A stretch of DNA of 64,000 nucleotides, taken from positions 6,497,001 to 6,561,000 of the forward strand of contig NZ_CP159837.1 in the NCBI RefSeq assembly GCF_040564635.1, in the 5' to 3' direction. Source of the stretch: Planktothricoides raciborskii GIHE-MW2 (GTDB lineage Bacteria; Cyanobacteriota; Cyanobacteriia; Cyanobacteriales; Laspinemataceae). The notes below the pieces were generated by a model that searched no databases, was not told the origin of the DNA, and saw only the letters and a program-made list of their open reading frames with translations. Below, piece after piece: positions 48,190-57,105 of the stretch; position 1 is the stretch's first letter, and each line of letters starts with the position of its first letter. The translations under genes were made by a program, and so were the position numbers.

Positions 48190-49116
48190 ATGATGCTGGC
48201 AAGTCCCTGGAAGTTTTGGCGGAATGTCAGACTTCCAGACTTTCTCGATAGGGTTGAGTTTTTCTATTTCACTTTTTATTACTTTTCACACACTTTTCAC
48301 AGATTTATCGAGAATCCATTGACTACGAAAAAAACTACAGAAATTCCGAAATCCTTTAAAGGAATTGCCCTATTTACTCCTGGAGGAGATGTCATTTATT
48401 GTATCGATGCTAATAAACAAGGTAGATGGCATCTGCATTTATGTGCCGCTTTGCAAGAATATCTGGGCTTATCTGAACCTCCACATTTCTTGGTTCCAGG
48501 TTATACAGCAACCGTTGATCGATGGCTCGATCCGCGCACGCAGCAAGTTAAAGTTTTTGCGGAGGCTTATCCCCCGGTAATTCGTCATCAAGGATTACTT
48601 AATCTTTTATTTGATACGGGTGATTTAGTTTGGGCTTGTTCTCATTGGCCTGAAGATTTATTTTATCCAATGGTATTGGGTAAGTATCATCAAAAATTCC
48701 CGATTCTTTGGCAAACTCACCAGTTTATTTTTCGCTGCGACCCTCCGGAAAATTTTCTCAGTTTTGCCTCTAACAACTCAGCGGATAAATCGGGTAAAGT
48801 TTCTATTATTGTATCGGCAAATCAAGAGTCCCTTCAAGAATCAACCCAAGAATATGTATTTCATTTATTTGTATCCGGTCGGTCGGCGATTACCCAGCGA
48901 ACTATGGAAATTTTGCATCAAATTTTAGAAGATTCTTTGGGGATGACTTACACTTTAAAAGTTATTGATATTTCCCGGCATCCAGAACAAACAGAAATTT
49001 ATCAAATTACTGCTACTCCGACTTTGGTAAAAATTTGGCCATTGCCGATGAGAAAAATTGTGGGTGATTTAGAAAATTTGGATAAACTGAGACAAGTTTT
49101 ATCCACTTTTAGGTAA
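48190..49116 (+). CDS. KaiB-domain protein with cyanobacterial N-terminal domain
   Basis: Protein of 308 residues. The C-terminal ~85 residues (YVFHLFVSGRSAITQRTMEIL to the end) have the KaiB thioredoxin-like pattern, including the LKVIDISRHPEQTEIYQITATPTL style segment (20 core residues shown in part). The N-terminal ~210 residues form a separate domain (LFTPGGDVIYCIDANKQGRW, WACSHWPEDLF, ILWQTHQFIFRC) that I do not recognise beyond cyanobacterial homologues. It begins 4 bp after pilT, so the two are likely co-transcribed. A signalling or timing link to motility is inference. The start is uncertain; later ATG/TTG codons are possible. Confidence 0.75.
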   Translation: MMLASPWKFWRNVRLPDFLDRVEFFYFTFYYFSHTFHRFIENPLTTKKTTEIPKSFKGIALFTPGGDVIYCIDANKQGRWHLHLCAALQEYLGLSEPPHFLVPGYTATVDRWLDPRTQQVKVFAEAYPPVIRHQGLLNLLFDTGDLVWACSHWPEDLFYPMVLGKYHQKFPILWQTHQFIFRCDPPENFLSFASNNSADKSGKVSIIVSANQESLQESTQEYVFHLFVSGRSAITQRTMEILHQILEDSLGMTYTLKVIDISRHPEQTEIYQITATPTLVKIWPLPMRKIVGDLENLDKLRQVLSTFR

Positions 49117-49121
49117 TCTAA

Positions 49122-49211
49122 TCAGGACTTACGCTTTCTAATGGGGTTTTTACCAGCCCTTGTCGGAGCAATTCACGAATCGCCGTTTTATAATTTTGGC
49201 GTAAGTCCTGA
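49122..49211. mobile_element. 90-bp MITE with TCAGGACTTACGC ends
   Basis: Perfect 13-bp terminal inverted repeats TCAGGACTTACGC (49122-49134) and GCGTAAGTCCTGA (49199-49211) enclose a non-coding core. The ends resemble those of cyanobacterial insertion sequences, so this is likely a non-autonomous derivative. No target duplication is evident. It sits between the convergent KaiB-domain and secreted-protein genes. Confidence 0.7.
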
Positions 49212-49226
49212 AGTGGGTTCCCTATT

Positions 49227-49898
49227 TTAAAGTGATTTAAGAGAATCCGATAATGTGCCGATCGCACTAGGAATATTGTCCTTGGCATCTTCGGTGGCTG
49301 ACACCAGTAACATGATAATTTGATCTTGATTCTGTCGCACCAAGATTTCACCTGTTATCGGCTGTTTATTTTTGCCAATGGTGAGGCTACCTGTCCAGGG
49401 AATTAAAATTTCTCCGGGGGATAATATTTTTAACTGATTTGGTTGAAATCCTTCTCCCCGTTGAAACTGATTGCTGGCCATTTGTGCCAATGCTTCATTG
49501 GTGAATGATTCGGTGGTAATTTTGGCTTGCACAACTACGGTATAAGCCAGATTTCCATCCGGTGATTCGATTAATGGTGCATCGGCGATTCGCGAAGGCG
49601 ATCCGCTTTGCGGAATCGCGCTAACTTTGTAGTTTTCCAGAATTCCCACTTCAAATCGACCCTGGGGATCTTTGTACGGTGCCTCACTCAGTGGCAGGGT
49701 CGGGGCTGAGAGGGTTGCCGCAGGCGGGTTGGAAGTGGTAGCTGGGGCTACGGAAACTCCGGGGGACGCAGGTGCTGCTGCCCTAAAAAAATTTTGAACT
49801 GCTGAGGTAGAGGGCTCTACGGTGCTAAAAATCAGCAGCATGGAAGTGATCCAAGCTAAACCGATAAACCACAATTGTTTTCGTTTCATATTCTCCAC
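49227..49898 (-). CDS. Secreted/lipid-side protein of unknown function, PsbP-like fold possible
   Basis: Protein of 223 residues. It has an N-terminal signal or anchor (KQLWFIGLAWITSMLLIFSTV, residues ~6-26), an Ala/Pro/Ser-rich linker to ~70, then a domain beginning DPQGRFEVGILENYKVS. That motif and the later alternation of strands recall PsbP/DUF1795-like proteins, but this is only pattern similarity. It is separated from the next upstream gene (nucleoside transporter) by about 10 bp on the same strand, suggesting co-transcription. Confidence 0.6.
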   Translation of the reverse strand: MENMKRKQLWFIGLAWITSMLLIFSTVEPSTSAVQNFFRAAAPASPGVSVAPATTSNPPAATLSAPTLPLSEAPYKDPQGRFEVGILENYKVSAIPQSGSPSRIADAPLIESPDGNLAYTVVVQAKITTESFTNEALAQMASNQFQRGEGFQPNQLKILSPGEILIPWTGSLTIGKNKQPITGEILVRQNQDQIIMLLVSATEDAKDNIPSAIGTLSDSLKSL

Positions 49899-49907
49899 TC
49901 CGATATT

Positions 49908-51332
49908 TTATCTGCCCAAAATCGATGCACTATCGCCGAAGAAGAAAACCCCCGCAATACATCCGGTCATTAAGGTGGCTAATGTGGCAGCCCATAAGGA
50001 TATCCAACCCAGAGAACTGATTTCATTGCGCCGAGAGGGGACTAGACTGGCCAAACCGCCGACGAAAATCCCATAGGAAGGAATGTGGGCAAAGCCACAA
50101 AGCACATAGCTGACAATCAACATGGCGCGATCGCTAATGAGTTGTTGTGAATTCAGTCGGGCGAGTTCAATATAAGGCGGAATTGAAGTTTGCAGCACCC
50201 GTTGGCCAATTAACACCGAAGCTTGCCAAATTTCTGGGGGATTTAAGGAAACCCCAGTTAACAAAGTTAAGGGGAAAAATAACACCCCGAAAATATTGTT
50301 CAGAGTCACCAAAGAGAATAAGTTGCCGATCGTTTGCCAAGGACCAAAAGAACTTTGGGAAAGACCCGCTAAACTACCAAACATATTATTCAGCAGTGCC
50401 ACCAACCCAATAATCGCAATTAACACCGCAGCAATCCCGGTGGCCATGTTCACTCCATCGAGGGCGCCTAAAATTAAGCTGTCCATTGGGCTGGGTTTCT
50501 CTTTAGTTTCATCCTCTGGTTCTTCGGGAATGGTGCCCAATGTTTTGGGTTCTCCTTTTTCCGGCACCAGGATTTTGGCGATGACAAAGCAAGCGGGAAT
50601 GGTTAAGATTGACGCGGACATCATGTGGGCGGTGATGTTGGGAAAGGTGCCGCGCAAATAACTCGCATAAAGTCCCAACACCGTGGAGGCGATCGAGCCA
50701 AAACAACTGGTTAAAATGGCACAGAGTTCACTCCGAGTCATATCGACCAAAAATGGCTTGACGGCGATCATCGATTCAATCCCCACGAAGATATTCGCTG
50801 CCCCGGATAACGATTCTGCTCCACTAATTCCCAGGGTGGCACGAAAGATCGTGGCAAATAACTTGACGATCGGTTGAATGATGCCCAAACGGTATAACAA
50901 ACTGACGATCGCCGAGAAGAAAATCACCTGGGGCAATGCCCGAAACGCGAAAATATAACCAAAGTCCAGAAAGTTGTTGCCTAGGCGATCGCCCGGAACT
51001 GCCACATAAGGATTTTGTAATGCCCTAGTAATCCAGCGTCCGGCGGCTCCAGGCCCCACGGATTCCATCTTGGGCACAATCAAGTCCCCAAACAGAAACC
51101 GAGCCCCGGTATCAGCCGCGTCAATTAAGGCATTAAACAAATCGCCCAAATTGGCGATTAGATTGCGGGTGATGGGGACTTGAAACACCAACAACCCCAG
51201 CACCAATTGCAGAGCAATACCCCAAACAATCACTTTGATTGGTAATGCTTTGCGATCTTCGCTTCCCAGCCATGCCACGAAGCAAAGCGCAAAAATTCCC
51301 AGAAAGGAAATTAAATTTAAGGTTAAATTCAT
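49908..51332 (-). CDS. Concentrative nucleoside transporter (NupC/CNT family)
   Basis: Membrane protein of 474 residues with about ten hydrophobic helices. It carries CNT family blocks: the N-terminal LGIFALCFVAWLGS helix, GALDGVNMATGIAAVLIA and FVGIESMIAVKPFL (CNT nucleoside/cation site region). The C-terminal YVLCGFAHIPSYGIFVGGLASLVPSRR is typical. It imports nucleosides with protons or sodium across the inner membrane. It lies about 10 bp upstream of the secreted-protein gene, so they may be one operon. Confidence 0.88.
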   Translation of the reverse strand: MNLTLNLISFLGIFALCFVAWLGSEDRKALPIKVIVWGIALQLVLGLLVFQVPITRNLIANLGDLFNALIDAADTGARFLFGDLIVPKMESVGPGAAGRWITRALQNPYVAVPGDRLGNNFLDFGYIFAFRALPQVIFFSAIVSLLYRLGIIQPIVKLFATIFRATLGISGAESLSGAANIFVGIESMIAVKPFLVDMTRSELCAILTSCFGSIASTVLGLYASYLRGTFPNITAHMMSASILTIPACFVIAKILVPEKGEPKTLGTIPEEPEDETKEKPSPMDSLILGALDGVNMATGIAAVLIAIIGLVALLNNMFGSLAGLSQSSFGPWQTIGNLFSLVTLNNIFGVLFFPLTLLTGVSLNPPEIWQASVLIGQRVLQTSIPPYIELARLNSQQLISDRAMLIVSYVLCGFAHIPSYGIFVGGLASLVPSRRNEISSLGWISLWAATLATLMTGCIAGVFFFGDSASILGR

Positions 51333-51510
51333 CGATCTAGTAGTCTCCTACTGGAAACACTCCCTCATCTATCTAAAAAAAGTAACCCACTATGGGTTAC
51401 ATCTTCACTATTGAAGCAGATATAAAGGGATTACAAGGCGATCGCATCAAATTTTCCTGACGAATACAGCAAGCGAATCAGCGTTTTTGCTCTTGTTTTC
51501 GGTTAAACGC

Positions 51511-51795
51511 TCATTGCACCGTGCTTAGATTATCGATTCCCTTAACATTGTCTTCGTTTAAAACCTGCAAAGTTTGACAACTAATCTTGTCTACTAAATC
51601 GGTGCCGGTAAATGTTTGGCGATGAACTTCTAAAAAAGAATTGGGAAAAGCCTCAAAAAACAATCTTTGCTTAGGAAAAACTACTCTTTCATAGTGTTTT
51701 TTCGCTAGGTTTTTCACTGTGATAATTTGTAGTTCACTACTAGGATTAAAATAGTAGCAAAGAATTTTTTGATTATAGGCATTTTGCATATTCAT
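51511..51795 (-). CDS. DUF1830 family protein
   Basis: Small cyanobacterial protein of 94 residues. The pattern ILCYYFNPSSELQIITVKN, then ERVVFPKQRLFFEA and LEVHRQT, matches the DUF1830 family as remembered. Function is unknown; it is cytosolic with beta-rich character. ATG at 51789 is an alternative start (two Met in MNMQNAY). Confidence 0.8.
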   Translation of the reverse strand: MNMQNAYNQKILCYYFNPSSELQIITVKNLAKKHYERVVFPKQRLFFEAFPNSFLEVHRQTFTGTDLVDKISCQTLQVLNEDNVKGIDNLSTVQ

Positions 51796-51973
51796 ACAAT
51801 GACTATCCCCTTGTTAATTAGCCTCTATTAATGAATTTATTACCCTCGTAAAATTACCTAAAAAGTATAATAAAAAGAGGGTTTTGCGTATTTGAAAAAC
51901 GTGAAAACTTGGCATATGGTCTAACAGATGATATTAAAGTCATAGAGCGATCGCGGGTCAGATTGCAATTCAG

Positions 51974-52285
51974 TCAATCACTCAATTTATTGAATTGGTG
52001 TCCTTGCAATCTGAATTTAATGGCTGCGTGTGCATAGTCCTCAATCAGTAAGCGCAATTCTAGCGATCTATAAGGCAATCTTTGAAACGAGGATTTTTCA
52101 CGTTTTTGCAACAATCGATTTGACAAGATTTTTTCAGTCACATCGGTGATGACTTCTTGTCTAAAATCACGTAAATTTTGATTAGATTTACAACACTCTG
52201 GATAGGATGCTAAAGCATTTTCAACCTCTTCAATAACGATTTGATAGCTGATTTTATCCAGGCATTTTTCGGTAATTTGATACAT
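51974..52285 (-). CDS. Hypothetical protein, helical
   Basis: Protein of 103 residues, mostly helical and charged, with one Cys pair (ECCKSN) near residue 31. No motif or family recognised. ATG start MYQITEKCLDKI is used. It stands alone on the minus strand, downstream of the OmpR regulator, with about 400 bp between them. Confidence 0.55.
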   Translation of the reverse strand: MYQITEKCLDKISYQIVIEEVENALASYPECCKSNQNLRDFRQEVITDVTEKILSNRLLQKREKSSFQRLPYRSLELRLLIEDYAHAAIKFRLQGHQFNKLSD

Positions 52286-52693
52286 AATTCAAGGTTAAAC
52301 TGACGATGACAATCAAAATAGACGATTCAAATCTCCCCGGTTTCTGGTAATCAGCATCACTTTTTGAGCAAATTTTGAGCAAATTTTGCTCAAATCTTGA
52401 TACTAAACAGGATGTAAGACCTGAGACAAACTTGGATCTTTAACCCTTTTAAGTCGGGGTGATAAACCGAATCACCGCTACCAGATCGGCGATCCGTAAA
52501 TCCTGAATTTCAACAAAAAACGATGATTTTGGCCGCATCAAATAGGATAAATCCCTAAACTGACTGCCAAATCACTGGTTTTTTGTTCACCTATTGTCAC
52601 CGTACTCCCAAAATCAGAAGATTTTGGGTAAAAAATCGGGAAAAAATCGGGACAATCAGCGATCGAGAATCTAAAAAAAATCTTAAGAAAATC
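52286..52693. other. Intergenic region with small hairpin
   Basis: No gene. Near 52365-52400 the AAATTTTGAGCAAATTTTGCTCAAAT segment forms a small AT-rich hairpin. Near the right end are two AATCTTAAGAAA copies immediately after the OmpR regulator stop (minus strand), possibly terminator debris. Confidence 0.4.
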
Positions 52694-53371
52694 TTAAGAA
52701 AATTGTTTGAGGCGATAACCCAAGCTGTGAACGGTCTCAATCAAATTTTTCGGCGCACCAACCGCGTGCAGTTTTTTTCTTAACCGCTTGATGTGAGCTT
52801 TGACCGTTTCTTCTCCGGGTGGATCGTCGCTATTCCAAAGATGTTCAATAATAATGCTACGACTAAGGACTCGGCGACCGTTACGCATCAACAACTCTAG
52901 GACAGAATACTCTTTCGGGGTGAGGTGCAAAGGCTGCTTCTGATAGGTCACGTCATAAGTGATCGGATCGAGTTCTAGTCCATCCCAATACAATTTGTGT
53001 GAGGCTGTAGCCACCTCTCGACGTAATGCCGCCCGCACTCTGGCGAATAACTCTTGAAAATCAATGGGTTTGACTAAATAATCATCGGCGCCTGCATCCA
53101 ATCCACGCACTTTATCGGTACTACCACTCAGGGCTGTGAGGATCAGGATCGGCATGGAGTAACCATCAGCCCGTAGTCGGCGACAGAGAGTGATTCCATC
53201 AAGTTTAGGTAATAGAATATCGAGTAAAATTAAGTCATATTTGCCCGTGTTGAGATATTTCCAACTCTGTTCCGGATCGGAAATCACGTCAACAATATAG
53301 TGCTGATCCCTCAGCGCTTCGGCTAGTGCTTGACTGAGGAGCTTATCATCTTCTACTACCAGGATTTTCAT
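52694..53371 (-). CDS. OmpR-family response regulator
   Basis: Two-component transcription regulator of 225 residues. The receiver domain has the acidic pocket VVEDDKLL (residues 7-9 region), the phosphorylated Asp in LILLDILLPKLDG (~51), Thr in ILTALSG (~79) and Lys in DDYLVKPIDF (~101). A winged-helix DNA-binding domain follows (~125-225, LTPKEYSVLELLMRNGRRV and VKAHIKRLRKKL). No kinase gene is adjacent. A 25-bp inverted repeat lies about 55 bp upstream of its start and may shape its leader. Confidence 0.9.
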   Translation of the reverse strand: MKILVVEDDKLLSQALAEALRDQHYIVDVISDPEQSWKYLNTGKYDLILLDILLPKLDGITLCRRLRADGYSMPILILTALSGSTDKVRGLDAGADDYLVKPIDFQELFARVRAALRREVATASHKLYWDGLELDPITYDVTYQKQPLHLTPKEYSVLELLMRNGRRVLSRSIIIEHLWNSDDPPGEETVKAHIKRLRKKLHAVGAPKNLIETVHSLGYRLKQFS

Positions 53372-53425
53372 TAGAGCAATTGCTAAACATTAAAAGTTTT
53401 GTAATTCTGAATACAGATTAATTGG

Positions 53426-53536
53426 TTATTGGTTATTCGTTATTGGTTATTTGAACGCTATTTCTTCAAATCACCAATCAGCATTAAGCGATAACTAATA
53501 AGCGATAACTAATAACCAATAACGAATAACCAATAA
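53426..53536. repeat. 25-bp perfect inverted repeat of heptamer type
   Basis: TTATTGGTTATTCGTTATTGG-type tract at 53426-53450 is exactly complementary to 53512-53536, with about 61 bp between. The arms are themselves made of (TTGGTTA)-like STRR heptamers. It lies directly upstream of the OmpR regulator, so it may form a long hairpin in its 5' region. Confidence 0.75.
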
Positions 53537-53685
53537 TAGTTATAAATGAGAATTCGGGGAAAATGTTCAAGCCCGCGAAAAAACTTGCTAAATCAGGATT
53601 ATGCTCATAAATTTGAAGGGTCTTAATTATTTTATCGGCGATCGCAAAATAAAGACAACATTAAAACCAGATTGATTTAAGCAAA

Positions 53686-53786
53686 AAAGCTGGGGAACCG
53701 GAATTTACTATAAACTATTCTTTATGGTTGAGGCATTTTGCAAATATTGTGCAAATAGTTTCCATTTCAAATGCTTCCCCAGCTTT
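53686..53786 (+). ncRNA. Stem-closed structured element upstream of RHH gene
   Basis: AAAGCTGGGGAA (53686-53697) pairs perfectly with TTCCCCAGCTTT (53775-53786). Inside, GCATTT and AAATGC can form a second stem abutting the first, leaving a GGAACCGG-containing junction. This looks like a folded RNA or regulatory element about 130 bp before a ribbon-helix-helix gene. I could not match it to a known riboswitch. Confidence 0.4.
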
Positions 53787-53917
53787 GTGCTGCTACGTCT
53801 TGATGTCGGTTGATGAAGTGAATCACATTCTCTAGGGTGTTTCTTTTTGAATTATGGCCGCTTGTCATAATTTGCGAGAAATAGGTACTCTAAGAATGTA
53901 AGGAGAATTAAAAGGAT

Positions 53918-54067
53918 ATGCCTAGAGATTATATGCTGCGAATTCGGCTGAACACTCAGGAACTAGAACGTTTAAAGGCAGTCGCCCAAAACCGTCAAGT
54001 TTCCATGTCGGAAGTAATTAGGAATTATATTAAGCGTTTACCAAAACCTCAGAAAAAATCTGAATAA
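53918..54067 (+). CDS. Ribbon-helix-helix (CopG-like) small protein
   Basis: A 49-codon gene: MPRDYMLRIRLNTQELERLK, then a helix (AVAQNRQVSMSEVIRNYIK) and a basic Pro-rich tail. This is the beta-strand-helix-helix pattern of MetJ/Arc/CopG DNA-binding proteins. Two purine-rich sites upstream (AGGAG 12 nt and AAAGG 2 nt before the ATG) could serve as Shine-Dalgarno. It may be an antitoxin or a small repressor. No toxin-like gene is adjacent, and the next gene is convergent. Confidence 0.7.
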   Translation: MPRDYMLRIRLNTQELERLKAVAQNRQVSMSEVIRNYIKRLPKPQKKSE

Positions 54068-54236
54068 TTATCGGTTTTTATTTAATTGATGACATAATAT
54101 AATGTGTTTTTTGTTTTGATTGTTAATTGCATAATTTTTAATGGTATGATATCTCCCTTTGAATTTATGAGTTATATGAATTAGATGAGGGATAATTCCA
54201 GGAATGAAAATGCTTTCGCGATTTTAATTCAATATT

Positions 54237-55820
54237 TTACCGGCTTTCAGTATTTTCCCGGTTTTCAGTATTTTCCCGGTTTTCACTGTCTAAAGTTAGG
54301 CTAAATTCATCTATAGTTACATCATCGGTGGATAGCTTTTGTGACAATTCTGCTGCCGCTTCTGAGGCAAAAGTATCGGGGTCGCAAATCTCCGCTAAAT
54401 GTTCAACGAATTCTTGGTCTTGAGGCAATTGAGTGTTTTCAGGACGGTAGATTTGAATTTGGTTTAAACGGGGGCCGTCCGTAGCGATGACGGTAATTTC
54501 TAGGCCATCATAGATGAAGGTTTCTCCCTGGTTGGGAATTTTTTGGAGTTGATAAATGATAAAACCGCCAAAGGTTTGGTATTCATCATTGATGGGAAAA
54601 TTGAGATTGAGAAGTTCGTTGAGTTCTTCAATGTCAATTTGGGCTTGAACTAGGAAGGTTTGATCGTCGATCATTTGCACGATCGCCGTTTCTGGTCTTT
54701 CTAATTCATGGCGATCGCCGATAATTTCTGCCACTAAATCATTAATGGTGACTAATCCAGCCGTCCCCCCAAATTCATCAACCACCATCACCATTGCTTG
54801 CTGCGATCGCTGCATTAAGGGTAATAATTCACTTAATGGCATATATTCTTGGACAAACCGGGCTGGTCGCACCCATTCAGCGAGCGGACTTTCTAAACCC
54901 AGCATCCCCTTTGACAACGGTTCGGCTAATTTTTTGAAATCAATAATCCCCCGAATATCATCTAAAGATTCTCCCATGACCGGATAACGGGAGTGACCGC
55001 TGCTGACCACTTCATTGAGTAAAGTTTTAAAATTGCCCTCATAAGAAAGGGCGCGAATTTGGGTACGGGTAACCATGACTTCACCGACTAAGACATCCCC
55101 AAATTCAAAGACATTACTGAGTAATTCTCGTTCTTCCGCTTCTAATCCTGTGGATTCTCTTTCCGTGGCAATAATCATTTGCAGTTCTTCGGGGGTGACC
55201 CGATTGTACCAACTGCCTGGGGTGTAACGAATTCCTCCCAGACGTAATAACCAGCGGGTGGATTGATTGAGAATCCAAATGAAGGGATTAAAAAAACGGG
55301 CGATCGCTAAACTTAGTGGGCCTAATAATAAAGCCAGTTGTTCTGAGTACAACATGGCCAAAGATTTCGGACATAGTTCCCCCAGCACAATTTGCAGGTA
55401 AGCCACCAGCAAAAATGCCAGAGGAATGGCTAAAGAATGGGCTAGAGTTTGGTTGAGTGGGTCAGGGATCGGCAAGTGGGCGATCGCTCTAGCGACCACA
55501 ATCGCCATAGTATTTTCGCTAATCCAACCCAGGGCTAAACTGGAAAGAGTAATGCCCAACTGGGTGGTGGAGAGCAGTCGCTCAATATTTCGTTGTAAGT
55601 TTTGCACGGTTTTCGCTGGAATATTCCCAGAATCCACCAACTGATTAATCCGCGATCGCCGCACCGACACCATAGCAAATTCAGCGGTGACAAAAAAGCC
55701 ATTAATCGCAATCAGCGCCAACACGGATAATAAACGCAGAACAATATCCGACGGCCAAGCTGTTTCCGCAGCCATTGCTAATCTTAGTAAAAATATTGAA
55801 GGCTCCAGCATCAAATTCAT
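54237..55820 (-). CDS. CNNM/CorC family membrane protein (DUF21, CBS pair, CorC_HlyC)
   Basis: Membrane protein of 527 residues, formerly called hemolysin-like, probably involved in magnesium or cobalt efflux. The DUF21 region with four hydrophobic segments spans ~25-200 (AINGFFVTAEFAMVSVRRSR marks it). The CBS pair is at ~215-340, and the CorC_HlyC domain follows (VMVVDEFGGTAGLVTINDL near 345). The last residues are a short ENxENTE repeat, from a near-perfect 18-bp tandem repeat at 54243-54282, which extends the usual C-terminus. Confidence 0.88.
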   Translation of the reverse strand: MNLMLEPSIFLLRLAMAAETAWPSDIVLRLLSVLALIAINGFFVTAEFAMVSVRRSRINQLVDSGNIPAKTVQNLQRNIERLLSTTQLGITLSSLALGWISENTMAIVVARAIAHLPIPDPLNQTLAHSLAIPLAFLLVAYLQIVLGELCPKSLAMLYSEQLALLLGPLSLAIARFFNPFIWILNQSTRWLLRLGGIRYTPGSWYNRVTPEELQMIIATERESTGLEAEERELLSNVFEFGDVLVGEVMVTRTQIRALSYEGNFKTLLNEVVSSGHSRYPVMGESLDDIRGIIDFKKLAEPLSKGMLGLESPLAEWVRPARFVQEYMPLSELLPLMQRSQQAMVMVVDEFGGTAGLVTINDLVAEIIGDRHELERPETAIVQMIDDQTFLVQAQIDIEELNELLNLNFPINDEYQTFGGFIIYQLQKIPNQGETFIYDGLEITVIATDGPRLNQIQIYRPENTQLPQDQEFVEHLAEICDPDTFASEAAAELSQKLSTDDVTIDEFSLTLDSENRENTENRENTESR

Positions 55821-55918
55821 GGTGATTGCTTCATGCCTTCAATATTTAGCAGATTTTCCTGGAGATTAAACATTGCCCAACCTGATTAGAGAACCTCAAC
55901 GATTGAATTAAACCTGGA

Positions 55919-56611
55919 TTATCTCACCACTGGAATATTGGCAAGTTGCAATTGCAACTGTTGATCTGGGTAATCCGTCAGAGTCAAAGAAAGCTGTTTG
56001 GCATTATCTAGTAAAGCCGTAGAAATTTTAATCTTGCCCGAATAATTTTTTTGATCCGCAGGCAACTCACCGGGTAAACCCTCGGTGGTGGCACTCAATG
56101 CCCGACCTTGCTCGTCAGTGATATTCAGAAAACTATACAAAAACTGCACGGAGCGATCGCTATCATTTTTTAAGCTGACATCCATGATCAGCCAAGATCC
56201 ATCTTTTTGCACCGAGTTGATATTCAAAGTCACATCCTGACTTTTGCTGGTCAGAGGAAAGTTACCCTCTGCTTTTTTCGGTTCCGGTGCTTTCTCAGGT
56301 TCAGCAGCAGCTTTGTCCGGTTTTTTCGCTTCGGCTTTGTTTTCTGGGGATTTTTCGGCGGGAACTTTGCCTTCTTCGATCGCCTTGACTCGCTGAAGAA
56401 TTTTGTCCTCACTCAAAAAAGAGATGGCGTTTCCTTTGCCTAACCCTTCTTCTTGTTCTTTGCGGTTTCTGGTAGGACTGATTTCCGGCTGGGTAATTTC
56501 TTTGAGGGCATCAGTCCCCAGTTTTAAGCCCAACTGGGCACTGGTGGCACCAGCCGCAAACATCATCCCTAAAAGCAATAAGGTCAAAATAACAGTCGGA
56601 TTAATTCTCAT
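55919..56611 (-). CDS. Membrane-anchored protein with C-terminal beta domain, unknown
   Basis: Protein of 230 residues with an N-terminal anchor helix (TVILTLLLLGMMFAAGATSA), a long Lys/Glu/Pro/Ala-rich linker (~50-115), and a C-terminal domain (~120-230) that reads like a DUF4352/FxLYD-type fold with LNINSVQKDGSWLIMDVSLK and SDRSVQFLYSFLNITDEQGR. It is probably exported and anchored on the periplasmic side. No operon partner is evident. Confidence 0.65.
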   Translation of the reverse strand: MRINPTVILTLLLLGMMFAAGATSAQLGLKLGTDALKEITQPEISPTRNRKEQEEGLGKGNAISFLSEDKILQRVKAIEEGKVPAEKSPENKAEAKKPDKAAAEPEKAPEPKKAEGNFPLTSKSQDVTLNINSVQKDGSWLIMDVSLKNDSDRSVQFLYSFLNITDEQGRALSATTEGLPGELPADQKNYSGKIKISTALLDNAKQLSLTLTDYPDQQLQLQLANIPVVR

Positions 56612-56909
56612 CGGTGATAGTACAACGTCTCAATTAATATGGTGGAAAATGGCTGATCTGCTTTTGACCACGGATTTAGACAGTGGCGGCCAAGATGCCA
56701 ATCCCGCTTTCTCGTCAGCGAATCCAGGCTACAGCATATCTCACCTTTTTACTTTATTACACCAAGGCTGGGACAGATTCCGTCAGGAGCCGATAAAATT
56801 AATTCGGCGATCGCTAGACATATCCTACCAATTTAGGATACAATCAAAGTATCTTTGACGTAATCTGTATCACAAAAATCTCCGTAAATCCTCGGATCGG
56901 GGAATCTTT

Positions 56910-56982
56910 GGGCGGTTGGCCGAGCGGTTGAGGCAGCGAACTCATAATTCGCCTTAGGCGGGTTCAACTCCTGCACTGCCCA
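56910..56982 (+). tRNA. trnI-CAU: tRNA-Ile(CAU), lysidine-type
   Basis: Complete cloverleaf of 73 nt. The acceptor GGGCGGT pairs with ACTGCCC (one G-U), the anticodon stem GCGAA pairs with TTCGC around loop CTCATAA (anticodon CAT), and the T-arm GCGGG-TTCAACT-CCTGC is normal. The D-arm TGGCCGAGCGGTTGAGGC and the AACTCATAATT anticodon arm resemble chloroplast tRNA-Ile(CAU), not elongator or initiator Met, so the C34 is probably modified to lysidine to read AUA. CCA is not encoded. Confidence 0.88.
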
Positions 56983-57034
56983 TTTTACTTATCTACTTGC
57001 GGATTAAGGCCGATCGCGATGGCCTTAATCCTGA

Positions 57035-57105
57035 CAAGCATAGAATCACTCAAATTTTCCTCAAATTTTACTCAAATTTTCCTCAAATTTTACTCAAATT
57101 TTACC
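57035..57105. repeat. 11-bp tandem repeat at the holB 3' end
   Basis: CTCAAATTTTC/A units repeat five to six times with period 11 (about 57050-57103), reaching into the last codons of holB and its 3' flank. This is another STRR-type tract. It separates holB from tRNA-Ile. Confidence 0.6.

Noticed and set aside
53686-53786. c-di-AMP (ydaO-type) riboswitch
   Set aside because: GGGGAACC is present but the other conserved blocks were not found, and no fitting target gene is downstream.
56910-56982. Elongator tRNA-Met(CAU)
   Set aside because: The D-arm and anticodon arm match plastid tRNA-Ile(CAU) better than Met tRNAs; the call is from pattern and needs tRNAscan confirmation.
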